Positions 26,494 through 35,192 of a stretch of DNA of 64,000 nucleotides are shown here, in pieces. The position numbers and the translations under genes are program-made. Position 1 is the first letter of the stretch, and every line of letters starts with the position of its first letter. The notes under the pieces were generated by a model that made no database searches, was not told the DNA's origin, and worked only from the letters and a program-made list of their open reading frames with translations. Origin of the DNA: Lachnospiraceae bacterium (lineage in GTDB: Bacteria; Bacillota; Clostridia; Lachnospirales; Lachnospiraceae); contig JAQXLY010000054.1 of NCBI GenBank assembly GCA_029012365.1, positions 1 through 64,000 on the forward strand. The letters are read 5' to 3'.

Positions 26494-27564
26494 ATGTTAG
26501 GTAAATTGAAAAAATGGGCAAATGAAATCTTTATTGACGGCTTATCCGGTATGGCAATGGGCCTGTTTGCAACTCTGATTATCGGAACGATTATTCAGCA
26601 GATTGGTACGCTGGTCGGAGGAACGATTGGCGATTTTCTGTTTCAAATCGGAAAGCTGGCATCGGCTGTGACCGGGGCCGGTATCGGTGTAGGCGTGGCG
26701 ATTAAGTTTAAGGAAAGTACCTTAGTGACGATTTCCGCAGCAACGGCAGGTATGGTAGGTGCTTTTGCGTCGAAGCTGATTGCGGGAGCGGTAGTGAACG
26801 GCAGCGTGATTACCCTTGCGGGGCCGGGAGAGCCGTTAGGCGCATTTATTGCGGCATATGTTTGCATTCTGTTCGGACGGCTGGTTGCCGGAAAGACAAA
26901 GGTAGATATTCTGGTGACGCCGCTTGTTTCCATTCTGACGGGCTCTGCGGTGGGGCTGCTTCTCGGACCGCCGATTTCAAGCTTTATGACGTGGCTCGGC
27001 AGTATCATCAACTGGGGCACGGAGCAGCAGCCGTTCCTAATGGGTATCGTTGTTTCCGTCCTGATGGGTATGATTCTGACGTTGCCGATTAGCTCTGCGG
27101 CGCTCGGTGTTTCTCTCGGCCTTTCCGGTATTGCGGCCGGGGCGGCAGCGGTCGGATGCTGTGCAAATATGGTAGGCTTTGCGGTAGCCAGCTACCGTGA
27201 GAATAAGATGGGTGGACTGATAGCGCAGGGCGTTGGAACCAGTATGCTTCAGGTGCCGAATATCGTAAAGAAGCCTGTTATCTGGCTCCCTGCCATCGTG
27301 GCAAGTGCGGTGCTCGGACCGGTTTCTACCATGGCACTTCACATGACGAATAATGCGGTAGGCTCCGGTATGGGAAGTGCGGGACTGGTAGGACAGATTA
27401 TGGCGTACCAGACGATGACCGCAGCGGGGCAGAGTCCGGCAGTGGTGCTGCTTTTGATTATACTGATGCACTTTATCGCTCCGGCTGCGATTGCGCTCCT
27501 TGTATCCGAGCTGATGCGGAAGAAGGGCTGGATTAAGCAGGGAGATATGAAGCTGGAGGTGTAG
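26494..27564 (+). CDS. PTS EIIC-like membrane protein (EIIC_2 type)
   Basis: 356 residues, nearly all hydrophobic, with around eight to ten membrane segments rich in Gly and Ala (for example GMAMGLFATLIIGTIIQQIG and ILTGSAVGLLLGPPISSFM). This matches the stand-alone EIIC family that lacks fused IIA or IIB domains and is widespread in Firmicutes with unproven substrates. There are no IIA/IIB genes nearby. The ribosome site is AAAGGGG. It lies between the toxin gene and a DeoR regulator, which has its own promoter directly downstream and may respond to the transported solute. Confidence 0.82.
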   Translation: MLGKLKKWANEIFIDGLSGMAMGLFATLIIGTIIQQIGTLVGGTIGDFLFQIGKLASAVTGAGIGVGVAIKFKESTLVTISAATAGMVGAFASKLIAGAVVNGSVITLAGPGEPLGAFIAAYVCILFGRLVAGKTKVDILVTPLVSILTGSAVGLLLGPPISSFMTWLGSIINWGTEQQPFLMGIVVSVLMGMILTLPISSAALGVSLGLSGIAAGAAAVGCCANMVGFAVASYRENKMGGLIAQGVGTSMLQVPNIVKKPVIWLPAIVASAVLGPVSTMALHMTNNAVGSGMGSAGLVGQIMAYQTMTAAGQSPAVVLLLIILMHFIAPAAIALLVSELMRKKGWIKQGDMKLEV

Positions 27565-27595
27565 AAAATATACGCAAATTCGATTGCTGAAAATG

Positions 27596-27624
27596 TTGAC
27601 TTATTACCGAATGTGTTGTATAAT
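27596..27624 (+). promoter_or_regulatory. Sigma-A promoter of the DeoR-family gene
   Basis: TTGACT (27596-27601), a 17-bp spacer and TATAAT (27619-27624). Confidence 0.8.
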
Positions 27625-27629
27625 GATGA

Positions 27630-27643
27630 TATCGAATTCGATA
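27630..27643. promoter_or_regulatory. Perfect 14-bp palindrome, likely DeoR autoregulatory operator
   Basis: TATCGAATTCGATA lies at the transcription start, 6 bp after the -10 box. A related half-site, TTCGAT, is at 27579-27584 upstream of the -35 box, so looping or cooperative binding is possible. Confidence 0.65.
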
Positions 27644-27673
27644 AACATTTAAAACATAGTTGGAGGTGTGTGT

Positions 27674-28450
27674 ATGTTTATAGAAGAACGTCATCAGGAA
27701 ATATCGGACATAATCAGAACAAACGGTAAGATTACTATCGCAGAGATTACCGCAAAGTATGGTATATCGGACGAATCCGCCCGGAGAGATCTACGTCTGC
27801 TGGAACAGAAGGGAATTTGCAAGAGAACGCATGGCGGGGCAATCGTGATGCAGCAGGTCAGTGTCAGACCGCCGGCAGACCGGGATTTTGAGAAAATGCC
27901 TGTCTTTGATAACTACAGAGAGATTTCACGATTTGCAGTTACAAAGATTTGCGAAAACGATATTGTTTATCTGACAGGCGGTTCCTTTGGTCACATTATG
28001 GTTTCATTTCTGCCGAGAGATATTCATTACACTGTAGTTGTAAATTCGGTTGATATTGGCAAAGAGCTTCGTGCCTTTGAGAACATTGATGTTTATATGG
28101 TCGGTGGAAAGATGAGGCAGAGCGGTTCGATTGTGGATAGCTTTGCAAATGAGTTTGTCAGTCGGCTGCACTTTGATTTGTGTTTCATCACCGGAGTGGG
28201 AGTAACCGCGGAATTCGGGTTATCGAACGGTACAGACGAGACAGCTTCCTTCCAGCGTACCGTTATCAAAAACAGTCGTAAAAAGTATTTGGTGATTCCG
28301 GGTGCGAAGATTGGTGTAGATTCCTTTGTTAAGGTATGCGATGTAGAAATGTTTGATTCTATTATTACAGATTGGGATTGCGTGGAAGAACAGATTGCGG
28401 CAATGGAAGACAAAGGTGTTGAAATCATTGTTGTCGAGGAGCCGAAATGA
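27674..28450 (+). CDS. DeoR-family transcriptional regulator
   Basis: 258 residues from ATG 27674 (GGAGGTG at 27662-27668). MFIEERHQEISDIIRTNGKI then TIAEITAKYGISDESARRDL and KRTHGGAI form the DeoR winged helix (1-57). The rest is the phospho-sugar sensor fold with DIVYLTGGSFGHIM, VVNSVDIG and VYMVGGKMR. Such proteins repress sugar genes until a phosphorylated sugar binds. A palindrome at its own promoter suggests autorepression; the PTS-like gene upstream is the natural partner, although its own promoter is shared with the toxin pair. Confidence 0.88.
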   Translation: MFIEERHQEISDIIRTNGKITIAEITAKYGISDESARRDLRLLEQKGICKRTHGGAIVMQQVSVRPPADRDFEKMPVFDNYREISRFAVTKICENDIVYLTGGSFGHIMVSFLPRDIHYTVVVNSVDIGKELRAFENIDVYMVGGKMRQSGSIVDSFANEFVSRLHFDLCFITGVGVTAEFGLSNGTDETASFQRTVIKNSRKKYLVIPGAKIGVDSFVKVCDVEMFDSIITDWDCVEEQIAAMEDKGVEIIVVEEPK

Positions 28451-28566
28451 ACCGGGAGCAAGAACTTCGGGGCTCCTTTGATGCTGTGGTAAAAATCTGT
28501 AGAAAGCTGGATGTAGAGCCACTGGAGTTTTATGCTGAGAACTGACAGCTATGGAAAGGGACGAGG

Positions 28567-28722
28567 TACAAAAAAATTCTATTCAATGGTAAGGAATCGG
28601 TCCGGCTCTCTAAATCGTACCATTGAAACTACAAAAATACTCTATTCAAGGGTAAGGAATTAATTCAGCTCCAAAATATTACCATTATATTTACAAATTT
28701 CCATATTTCAATGGTAATAATA
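28567..28722. repeat. Two and a half copies of a 62-63 bp tandem repeat with internal inverted repeats
   Basis: Units begin at TACAAAAA (28567), TACAAAAATA (28630) and TACAAATTT (28692). Each contains T-TTCAAxGGTAA-like text, and the first two share GGTAAGGAAT. Within unit 1, TTCAATGGTA (28582-28591) is perfectly complementary to TACCATTGAA (28618-28627), so each unit can form a hairpin. Together with the terminator and the short frame to 28961, nothing else is seen in the 28451-28961 gap; the 61-residue frame at 28754 has no support. Confidence 0.7.
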
Positions 28723-28723
28723 G

Positions 28724-28770
28724 GCTGTCGCATCTATGCTTTTTTAAATGTAAATGCGACAGTCTTTTTT
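28724..28770 (+). terminator. Rho-independent terminator
   Basis: GGCTGTCGCAT (28724-28733 region) pairs with ATGCGACAGTC (28754-28764), followed by TTTTTT. Same core as the stems at 10205 and 39006. Confidence 0.8.
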
Positions 28771-28961
28771 GTTTCTTATTTCGTTTGCTTTTAATTTCTC
28801 TTGTTTTAAATTACATGATGAAACGTATTTGCAGGTGAGAGAGGTAATTTCAGAATACAAATATTTTGCCTTGAAATTAACGCAAAGTGGTTTTATAATG
28901 GTGGTGAAAAGAGAAACTGTGACGACAAAGAGTAAATAAAAGTTTGGAAAGGATGCTGCTT

Positions 28962-29183
28962 ATGTCAAAGAGGGAATTGGCAATTCAACTGTTAGATGAA
29001 GTACCGGAGTATAAGTTGGGATATGTGCTGGCTTTTATTCAGGGGTTGACTGCGGATGAGAGTAGCGATGACGCATATTGTGAAATGCTTTATCAGGATT
29101 ATCTCTCTGCTCCGGCAGAAGATAAAGAATTGGTTAGCTTGAAGGATGCTGCCAAAATGTTGGGGGCAAGTTTGGATGTATAA
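28962..29183 (+). CDS. Small antitoxin of a RelE/ParE-type pair
   Basis: 73 residues from ATG 28962 with GGAAAGGA at 28946-28953. The sequence MSKRELAIQLLDEVPEYKLG and a C-terminal LKDAAKMLGASLDV fit the short helical antitoxins encoded just upstream of RelE-like toxins in Firmicutes; no clear DNA-binding motif can be named. Its last 8 bases overlap the toxin start, which suggests coupled translation. The antitoxin role rests mainly on gene order. Confidence 0.7.
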   Translation: MSKRELAIQLLDEVPEYKLGYVLAFIQGLTADESSDDAYCEMLYQDYLSAPAEDKELVSLKDAAKMLGASLDV

Positions 29184-29424
29184 GATTGATATTTCGAAAC
29201 GTGCCTTAAAGTTTATAGCAAGACAACCGAAGCCTCAACAGGAATTACTTTTAAGAGCGATTAGCAAGTTACCTGCAGGTGACATCAAGCCTTTAAGGGG
29301 GCACAAGAGCGTTTATCGGCTTCGTGTGGACGATTTTCGTATTATTTATACCATAGATAATGGTCAGATGACAATTTGCGTTATTGATGCAGGAAATCGT
29401 GGACAGATATACAAGAAATATTAA
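29176..29424 (+). CDS. RelE/ParE-family toxin
   Basis: 82 residues from ATG 29176, which overlaps the antitoxin stop; a longer frame to 29146 reads through the antitoxin and is not needed. MYKIDISKRALKFIARQPKP, LPAGDIKPLRGHKSVYRLRV and DFRIIYTIDNGQ are the classic RelE/YoeB-like fold, with the basic and aromatic residues typical of ribosome-dependent mRNA interferases (R/K near the RGH-x-x-YRLRVDDFRIIY block). Likely bacteriostatic toxin, intact. Confidence 0.88.
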   Translation: MYKIDISKRALKFIARQPKPQQELLLRAISKLPAGDIKPLRGHKSVYRLRVDDFRIIYTIDNGQMTICVIDAGNRGQIYKKY

Positions 29425-29493
29425 ATCGCGTAAACAGGTATGGCATTGTTTCATCAGGCTGTGGCAACCAGGCATTTTGAAGGAGGCTGAAAT

Positions 29494-30669
29494 ATGAAGC
29501 GGATAAAAGTGCTGTTATTGACACTAAGTATGATATTTTTGATGTTTGGCTGTTCGGGATAGGAGGAATACGAGAAGAAGGACGAAAAGCCGGTAGTGAA
29601 AGAAAATTCTGAAACAGAGAGGGAGGACAGAACGGAAGCCTCTGAGACAGAGAAGGAGGACAGACCGGAAGTCCCTGAGACAGAGAAGGAGAACATCCCG
29701 GAGGCTACCCCTGCACCGAAGCAGCTCTATACGGCAACGGATACTTCAGGAGAGATAATGCTGGAGGTCAAGCCGGGATTTGCGGCAACGGTTACAAGAA
29801 GAGAGAAATATGCGGCTGCGATGGAAGCTGCAAAGGTTATGCTGCCGGATCTTGCTGCATGGTCAGATGGGAAGCTTTCTGTTAAAACGATAACTACAAC
29901 GAGTGACGGTACAAGAGAGCAGAGCTATACAATGAATGAGAAAATCACGATAGAGCTGTTAGACGAGTATTTTAATCTGCTGGAAGAATACGCTATGGGC
30001 AAGGGAAAGCGTAAGTCATATCGTGATTTACAGGCTGACGCTACGTGGCAGGCGTTTTCTTATACCGGAGACGAGGAGATTACGAGGAATGCCGTAGAGG
30101 ATAGTACGCTTGGTGTCTGTGACCTGTACTTCTATACTAATCTAAAGAAGAATATTTTATATTTTAAATTTCCTGCCGATATCTGCTTTATTGATACCGG
30201 AGACAGAATCGGAGGAAGGAAGGCAGAACCGGAAGAAGCAGAGGTGTATGAAAACAAAACCCAGGTCACCTATGAGGTAACACAGACAGGGCTTGACAGC
30301 TTTAAGATTACCGGATGGAACCATGTTGCCGGAGATTATATAAAAATCAGTCTGCATCCGGAGCTTTATGAGAAGGGGGACAGCTTTTCACTTAAGGATT
30401 TTTCCGCACAGGCAGATGCAGGAACCGGAAAGAAGAACTGTCCGGATTGTAACGGGACGGGAAAGGAACGCTGTACCGGCTGTGGCGGTGACGGGAAAAA
30501 CTGGGACTCGTTAAACGGAGTATATGAAAAATGTTACAAGTGCTTTGGCAATGGTAAGATGACCTGCGATAAATGTAGAGGTACAGGTGATGTTAACTGT
30601 AACAGCTGTAACGGCAAGGGGTATAATGAGAAAACCTGTACGTTTTGTTTCGGAATCGGAAAACAGTGA
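29494..30669 (+). pseudogene. Lipoprotein with DnaJ-type CxxCxGxG zinc-finger repeats, interrupted by in-frame TAG
   Basis: From ATG 29494 (AGGAGG at 29481-29486) the frame reads MKRIKVLLLTLSMIFLMFGC SG, a lipoprotein signal whose lipobox ends FGC (Cys20), then TAG at 29560-29562. The same frame continues uninterrupted to 30669. The continuation has an acidic, repetitive linker (SETEREDRTEASETEKEDR and copies), a domain of about 200 residues of unknown fold, and a C-terminal zinc region with at least four CxxCxGxG-like elements (CPDCNGTG, CTGCGGDG, CDKCRGTG, CNSCNGKG). The TAG sits right where the mature protein would begin. The simplest reading is a nonsense mutation; readthrough or reinitiation at a GTG (29596) would yield a cytosolic fragment without the anchor. 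Confidence 0.75.
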
Positions 30670-30673
30670 TGTA

Positions 30674-30706
30674 GGAGCCGCTGTAATCTGCAGCGGCTCC
30701 TTATTT
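30674..30706 (+). terminator. Rho-independent terminator
   Basis: GGAGCCGCTG (30674-30683) pairs with CAGCGGCTCC (30691-30700), followed by TTATTTT. Confidence 0.85.
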
Positions 30707-31270
30707 TAAAATATTCACCAAAATTCCCTCTTCATTTTTGTCTAATATTCACAAACTTTTTCTCTGCCATGACTCATCCTAAACCATTGATTTTAAAGGG
30801 TTTTCCGGCACTTTTTTACTCTGTGCACATTTTATTTTCTATTGCAATCCGTTATTTTTTCTGCTATACTTTACTTACAGACAGTTCATGAGAGTTCTTC
30901 TTTTCCTGTCGTGTAGTTCCGGTGAGGCCTCACCATATTTCCGGTTTCATGTACTCCCTTTTGCGGATGGAGCTTTCGGGAGCTCTTTGCAAAAGCAGGG
31001 TGCTTTTGCGTAAACATATAAATAGATTACGGTGTAAATATAGATTTTATATACTGTATCTGATGTTCGGTGGTTTCAAACGTGATTTCACTATTTGATA
31101 TCATTGGTTCAAGACGGACTGCTTGGCTTAGAAGAAGCTGCGAAGCGTGCAGAGATGACAAGTGATGAGTTTCTGTCTTATATTAAACTGCAACATTGAG
31201 GTATTTAATTATACCGGAACGGTAAAAATCCAGATAATCTTATATAGATAGAGCTGGCGGAATACTTCTT
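30707..31270. other. Gene-free stretch with hairpins and a coding remnant
   Basis: No intact gene is seen. It contains a 14-bp palindrome GGTGAGGCCTCACC (30921-30934), a hairpin GCAAAAGCA-GGG-TGCTTTTGC (30989-31009), and a short open tail from about 31086 to the stop at 31199 reading LVQDGLLGLEEAAKRAEMTS then DEFLSYIKLQH. The tail looks like the C-terminus of a deleted protein, with the D-G-L-L-x-L-E-E-A-A-K-R pattern of small helix-turn-helix tails. The adjacent hairpins could belong to a small RNA, but no known family is recognised. Confidence 0.5.
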
Positions 31271-33280
31271 TTACTCCGCCAGTTCTTCCCATTGTTCCAT
31301 AAGCTTCTCAAGCTTCTCTTCAATCTCTTCCCGCTCCTTACTTAGCTCCGTCAGTTTTGTATGGTCGGAAGCAATGTCCGGGTCGGAGAGGGCGGTATCC
31401 AACTCTTCCATGTGTTTTTCCAGACGTTCGATTTCCTCCTCGATTTTCTTTAAGTCGTTCTGGCGTTTGCGAAGGCGCGCCTGTTCCTCCTTCTGCTTCT
31501 GCCAGTCCAGCTTTGTATCGGTGATGCCGGAGTTTCCGGAAAACGAGGCAGACGGGGCTAATACACCGCTTACAGCAGAAGCAGCGGAACCGGAAGCGGC
31601 AGAAACTGCCTGAGAGACTCCTCCTCCCTTCCCGTCCATGCCATAGCCGATGCCCTCTAAGTAGAGGCGTTCGGTGAGTTCCTTTTTTTCCAGATAATAG
31701 TCATAGTTTCCCGGATAATTTAGGAGCGTCTGCTCCGTCAAATCAAGGATTCTGGTTGCGGTTTTATTGATAAAGTAGCGGTCGTGGGAAACGTACAGGA
31801 CGGTTCCCTCATAGGCATTAACCGCATCCTCTAAGATTTCCTTGGAAACGATGTCTAAGTGGTTGGTCGGCTCGTCCAGAATAAGCAGGTTCGCATCCGA
31901 AAGCATGAGCTTGGCTAAAGACACACGGCCACGCTCACCGCCGCTCAAATCACTGATGCGCTTAAACACGTCATCTCCGGTAAAGAGGAATGCGGCGAGG
32001 GCATTACGGATAGCGGTGTTATCCATATGCGGGTAGGTGTCCTGAAGCTCGTCAAACAAGGTCTTTTCGGCGTGGAGCACCTGATGCTCCTGGTCGTAAT
32101 AGGCGATATGCACCTTGGCTCCGGGTCTGATTTCTCCGGTGTCCGCAGGCAAAAGTCCGTTGATAATTTTAAGTATGGTGGTCTTTCCTGTGCCGTTCTT
32201 CCCGATAATGGCGACCTTTTCTCCGCGCTTTATGTCAAAGGATAGGTCTGTAAAAAGAGTCTGGCTTCCGAACGATTTCGAGAGTCCGGTGACAGTCAGC
32301 ACATCATTTCCGCTCATAATGCGGGGCTCCAGGCGAATCCGCATTTTACTTTGTATCTCGGTCGGCTTCTCGATACGTTCTATTTTGTCCAGCATTTTTT
32401 CACGGCTTTCCGCACGTTTGATGGATTTCTCACGGTTAAAGGAGCGGAGCTTTGCAATGACCTCCTCCTGATGCTTGATTTCCCGCTGCTGGTTTAAGTA
32501 GTGTTGAATCAGGGTCTCTCTCTGCTGTTCTTTTTTGACGGCGTAGGCAGAATAGTTGCCGGAGAAGGTCCGGGCTTTTGTTCCGTCCAGTTCAACCACT
32601 TTTGTTACAACACGGTCCAAAAAGTAACGGTCGTGGGCAACAATTAAGACAGCCCCCGGATAATTGAGCAGGTAAGTTTCGAGCCACGCAATGGAGGCCA
32701 TATCCAGATGGTTGGTAGGCTCGTCAAGCATAATCAAATCCGGAGAGGTGAGGAGCAGCCGCCCCAGAGCAATCCGGGTCTTCTGACCGCCGGAAAGGGT
32801 ACATATCTGTTTCTGAAAATCGTCTTCTGAAAATCCGAGACCCTTTAATACGCCTACGACCTCGCTTTTATAAGCATAACCGTTCTGCACCTCGAAGGCG
32901 TGGGTAAGAGAAGTATACTCCCGTAAGAGTGCTTCCAGTGCCTCTCCGGCACACTCCTTCATCTCCAGCTCTGTTTCACGGATGCGGGCTTCGGTTTGCA
33001 GAAGGTCTGCTTTTACGGAAAGCATTTCTTCATAAACGGTACGCTCCGAGGAAAGGTCCTGATGCTGGGAAAGGTAGCCGATGGTGGCGCCCTTTGCGGT
33101 GATTACTTCCCCGGCATCTGAGGAAAGCTCCTTCATGATTATTTTAAGTAAAGTGGATTTGCCGGCACCGTTGATACCTACAATGGCGGCTTTCTCACGT
33201 TCATTGATGTGAAAAGATACCTGATCTAAAATGGTAACATCTCCAAAGCTTTTGGTGATGTTTTTACAGGCGAGCAGCAT
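31271..33280 (-). CDS. ABC-F family ATP-binding cassette protein
   Basis: 669 residues with two ABC domains and no membrane segment. Walker A motifs are GINGAGKST (about 35-43) and GKNGTGKTT; signatures LSGGQKTR and LSGGERGR; Walker B stretches IMLDEPTNHLD and LILDEPTNHLD. An arm and a P-site-tRNA-interacting linker (VKKEQQRETLIQHYLNQQRE) separate the domains, and a C-terminal coiled coil (from about 600, QKQKEEQARLRKRQNDLKKI) follows a Ser/Ala/Gly-rich spacer. These soluble proteins act on ribosomes, either in translation or antibiotic protection; the architecture resembles the housekeeping YdiF/Uup-type members. No antibiotic resistance subtype can be assigned. Confidence 0.9.
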   Translation of the reverse strand: MLLACKNITKSFGDVTILDQVSFHINEREKAAIVGINGAGKSTLLKIIMKELSSDAGEVITAKGATIGYLSQHQDLSSERTVYEEMLSVKADLLQTEARIRETELEMKECAGEALEALLREYTSLTHAFEVQNGYAYKSEVVGVLKGLGFSEDDFQKQICTLSGGQKTRIALGRLLLTSPDLIMLDEPTNHLDMASIAWLETYLLNYPGAVLIVAHDRYFLDRVVTKVVELDGTKARTFSGNYSAYAVKKEQQRETLIQHYLNQQREIKHQEEVIAKLRSFNREKSIKRAESREKMLDKIERIEKPTEIQSKMRIRLEPRIMSGNDVLTVTGLSKSFGSQTLFTDLSFDIKRGEKVAIIGKNGTGKTTILKIINGLLPADTGEIRPGAKVHIAYYDQEHQVLHAEKTLFDELQDTYPHMDNTAIRNALAAFLFTGDDVFKRISDLSGGERGRVSLAKLMLSDANLLILDEPTNHLDIVSKEILEDAVNAYEGTVLYVSHDRYFINKTATRILDLTEQTLLNYPGNYDYYLEKKELTERLYLEGIGYGMDGKGGGVSQAVSAASGSAASAVSGVLAPSASFSGNSGITDTKLDWQKQKEEQARLRKRQNDLKKIEEEIERLEKHMEELDTALSDPDIASDHTKLTELSKEREEIEEKLEKLMEQWEELAE

Positions 33281-33429
33281 AATAAACCTCCCTATTTTCC
33301 TCTGACGGATGTTTTGTGTGTAATCTGTTTGATTTGCTGATTTGACCCTTATATCATCAGATTATACTATAGGAAAAAAAGAAAAACAAGGGCTGGAGGA
33401 AGAATGTGGTGGGAAAGAAGGAGAAACTC

Positions 33430-33458
33430 TTGCGAATTTTTTGAAAATAGGGTATACT
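33430..33458 (+). promoter_or_regulatory. Sigma-A promoter of the beta-CASP hydrolase gene
   Basis: TTGCGA (33430-33435), a 17-bp spacer and TATACT (33453-33458), 57 bp before the start. Confidence 0.65.
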
Positions 33459-33514
33459 TAAGATAAGAAAATGCACGATTTATGTGCGGTTAGTATAGGA
33501 AAGGAGCGTGTCCT

Positions 33515-35116
33515 ATGTTTATAGAATTTATCGGTGCGGATCATGAGGTGACGGGGAGCTGTCATTTTCTTGAAATTGCAGGAAAGCATTTGCTGGTAGA
33601 CTGCGGTATGGAGCAGGGGACGGATGTATTTGAAAATCAGGAGCTTCCGGTAAATCCGGGAGCGATTGATTACATTCTTCTGACACATGCCCACATCGAC
33701 CACACGGGACTTGTGCCGCTTATGTATGCAAGGGGATTCAGGGGACAGATTTACTCGACAGGCGCGACGAAGGAGCTTTGTGATATTATGCTCCGTGATT
33801 CGGCTCACATTCAGATGTTTGAAGCGGAATGGAAAAACCGGAAGGGAAAACGTTCCGGTATGCCGGAGGTGGAGCCGCTTTATACCATGGAGGATGCGTT
33901 TGGCGCAATGAAGCTCTTTATTCCCTGCGACTACGGTGAAAAGATTAAGATTGATGACGGAATAACAATTCGTTTCACCGACGTAGGGCATCTCCTTGGT
34001 TCCTCCAGCATCGAAATCTGGGCAGAAGAGGCTGGAAAGCAGGTAAAGCTTGTTTTCTCCGGAGATATCGGAAATAAGCACCAGCCGATTTTAAAGGACC
34101 CGATTGCTACAGACCGCGCGGATTATGTGATTATGGAGTCTACCTACGGTGACCGTTCCCACGGTATGGAGAAGGTAGACTATGTGAAGGATTTGGCGGC
34201 AATTATACAAAGGACGCTTGACAGAGGCGGAAATGTTGTTATTCCGGCATTTGCTGTAGGCCGAACCCAGGAGCTTTTATACTTTATCCGGAAAATTAAA
34301 AAAGACAATCTGGTGCATGGTCATGACGGGTTTCCGGTGTATATCGACAGTCCGTTAGCGATTGAGGCTACTACGATTTTTCATAAGAATGTCAACGGAT
34401 ATTTTGATGAAGAAGCAATGGAGCTCATAAAACAGGGAGTTAATCCGATTTCTTTTCCGGGGTTAAAGACAGCGATTACGAGTGAAGAGTCCAAAATGAT
34501 AAACTTTGATGCCGAGCCGAAGGTGATTATTTCCGCATCCGGTATGTGTGAAGCGGGTCGTATCCGTCACCATTTAAAGCATAATCTGTGGCGTCCTCAA
34601 TGTTCCGTGGTGTTTGTCGGATATCAGGCAGCGGGTACTTTGGGAAGAACGCTGTTAGAGGGAACACCGGATGTAAAGCTGTTCGGAGAGCCGGTGGAGG
34701 TGCGCGCGGAGATTTGTAAGCTGGACGGTATCAGCGGTCATGCGGATAAGGAAGGGTTGATTCACTGGGTAACACAGATAGAGAATCCTCAAAAGGTCTT
34801 TGTTGTACATGGAGAAGACTCCGTATGTGATTCCTTTGCGGCGTGTCTGAAGAATGAGTATGGTATGGATGCAGAGGCACCGTATTCGGGTCACTGCTTT
34901 GATTTAATTCAGGGTGTCTGGTTAGAGCAGGCAGAGCCGGTCTATGCAAAGAAGAAGGAGAAGGCAAAGAAGCGCAAGGTAGAGGTGTTCGAACGGCTTC
35001 TTGCGGCAGGTCAGCGGCTGCTTAGCGTGATTCACAGGAACGAAGGCGGAGCAAATAAGGATTTGGCAAAGTTTGCCGACCAGATTAATATGCTGTGTGA
35101 TAAGTGGGACAGATAA
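33515..35116 (+). CDS. Metallo-beta-lactamase-fold hydrolase with beta-CASP and RNA-specificity domains
   Basis: 533 residues. The MBL motif THAHIDHTG places the metal ligands at H58, H60, D62 and H63; FTDVGHLLGSSS gives the next His and SGDIG the Asp. The beta-CASP domain includes VIPAFAVGRTQELLYFIRKI, and the C-terminal RMMBL segment is marked by GISGHADKEGLIHW. This is the CPSF73-like RNA-processing family (YsH1-like, bacterial MBL-fold RNases), expected to cut RNA in the cytoplasm. The C-terminal 60 residues after about 470 are basic and helical. AGGAG at 33501-33505 precedes the start. It stands alone. Confidence 0.88.
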   Translation: MFIEFIGADHEVTGSCHFLEIAGKHLLVDCGMEQGTDVFENQELPVNPGAIDYILLTHAHIDHTGLVPLMYARGFRGQIYSTGATKELCDIMLRDSAHIQMFEAEWKNRKGKRSGMPEVEPLYTMEDAFGAMKLFIPCDYGEKIKIDDGITIRFTDVGHLLGSSSIEIWAEEAGKQVKLVFSGDIGNKHQPILKDPIATDRADYVIMESTYGDRSHGMEKVDYVKDLAAIIQRTLDRGGNVVIPAFAVGRTQELLYFIRKIKKDNLVHGHDGFPVYIDSPLAIEATTIFHKNVNGYFDEEAMELIKQGVNPISFPGLKTAITSEESKMINFDAEPKVIISASGMCEAGRIRHHLKHNLWRPQCSVVFVGYQAAGTLGRTLLEGTPDVKLFGEPVEVRAEICKLDGISGHADKEGLIHWVTQIENPQKVFVVHGEDSVCDSFAACLKNEYGMDAEAPYSGHCFDLIQGVWLEQAEPVYAKKKEKAKKRKVEVFERLLAAGQRLLSVIHRNEGGANKDLAKFADQINMLCDKWDR

Positions 35117-35148
35117 TTTTGTGAAAGTAATGGTATGTGTGTGTAACA

Positions 35149-35184
35149 AAAAAGGAGAACGGCGCGGTAACCGTTCTCTTTTTG
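35149..35184. terminator. Bidirectional terminator between convergent genes
   Basis: AAAAAGGAGAACGG (35149-35162) pairs with CCGTTCTCTTTTT (35171-35183) with one bulge; A and T runs on either side serve both strands. Confidence 0.85.
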
Positions 35185-35192
35185 TCCGTTTA

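Noticed and set aside
28567-28722. CRISPR array
   Set aside because: Two and a half diverged units with a 62-63 bp period, no constant short repeat with varied spacers and no cas gene.
28754-28939. 61-codon frame after the tandem repeat
   Set aside because: It starts inside the terminator stem, has no ribosome site and a composition typical of AT-rich spacer.
29560-29562. TAG read as pyrrolysine
   Set aside because: No pyl gene or methylamine context is seen, and the position next to the lipobox has no reason for a special residue; nonsense mutation is simpler.
33458-34081. 207-codon minus-strand frame
   Set aside because: Antisense to the beta-CASP hydrolase, whose metal motifs prove the plus strand.
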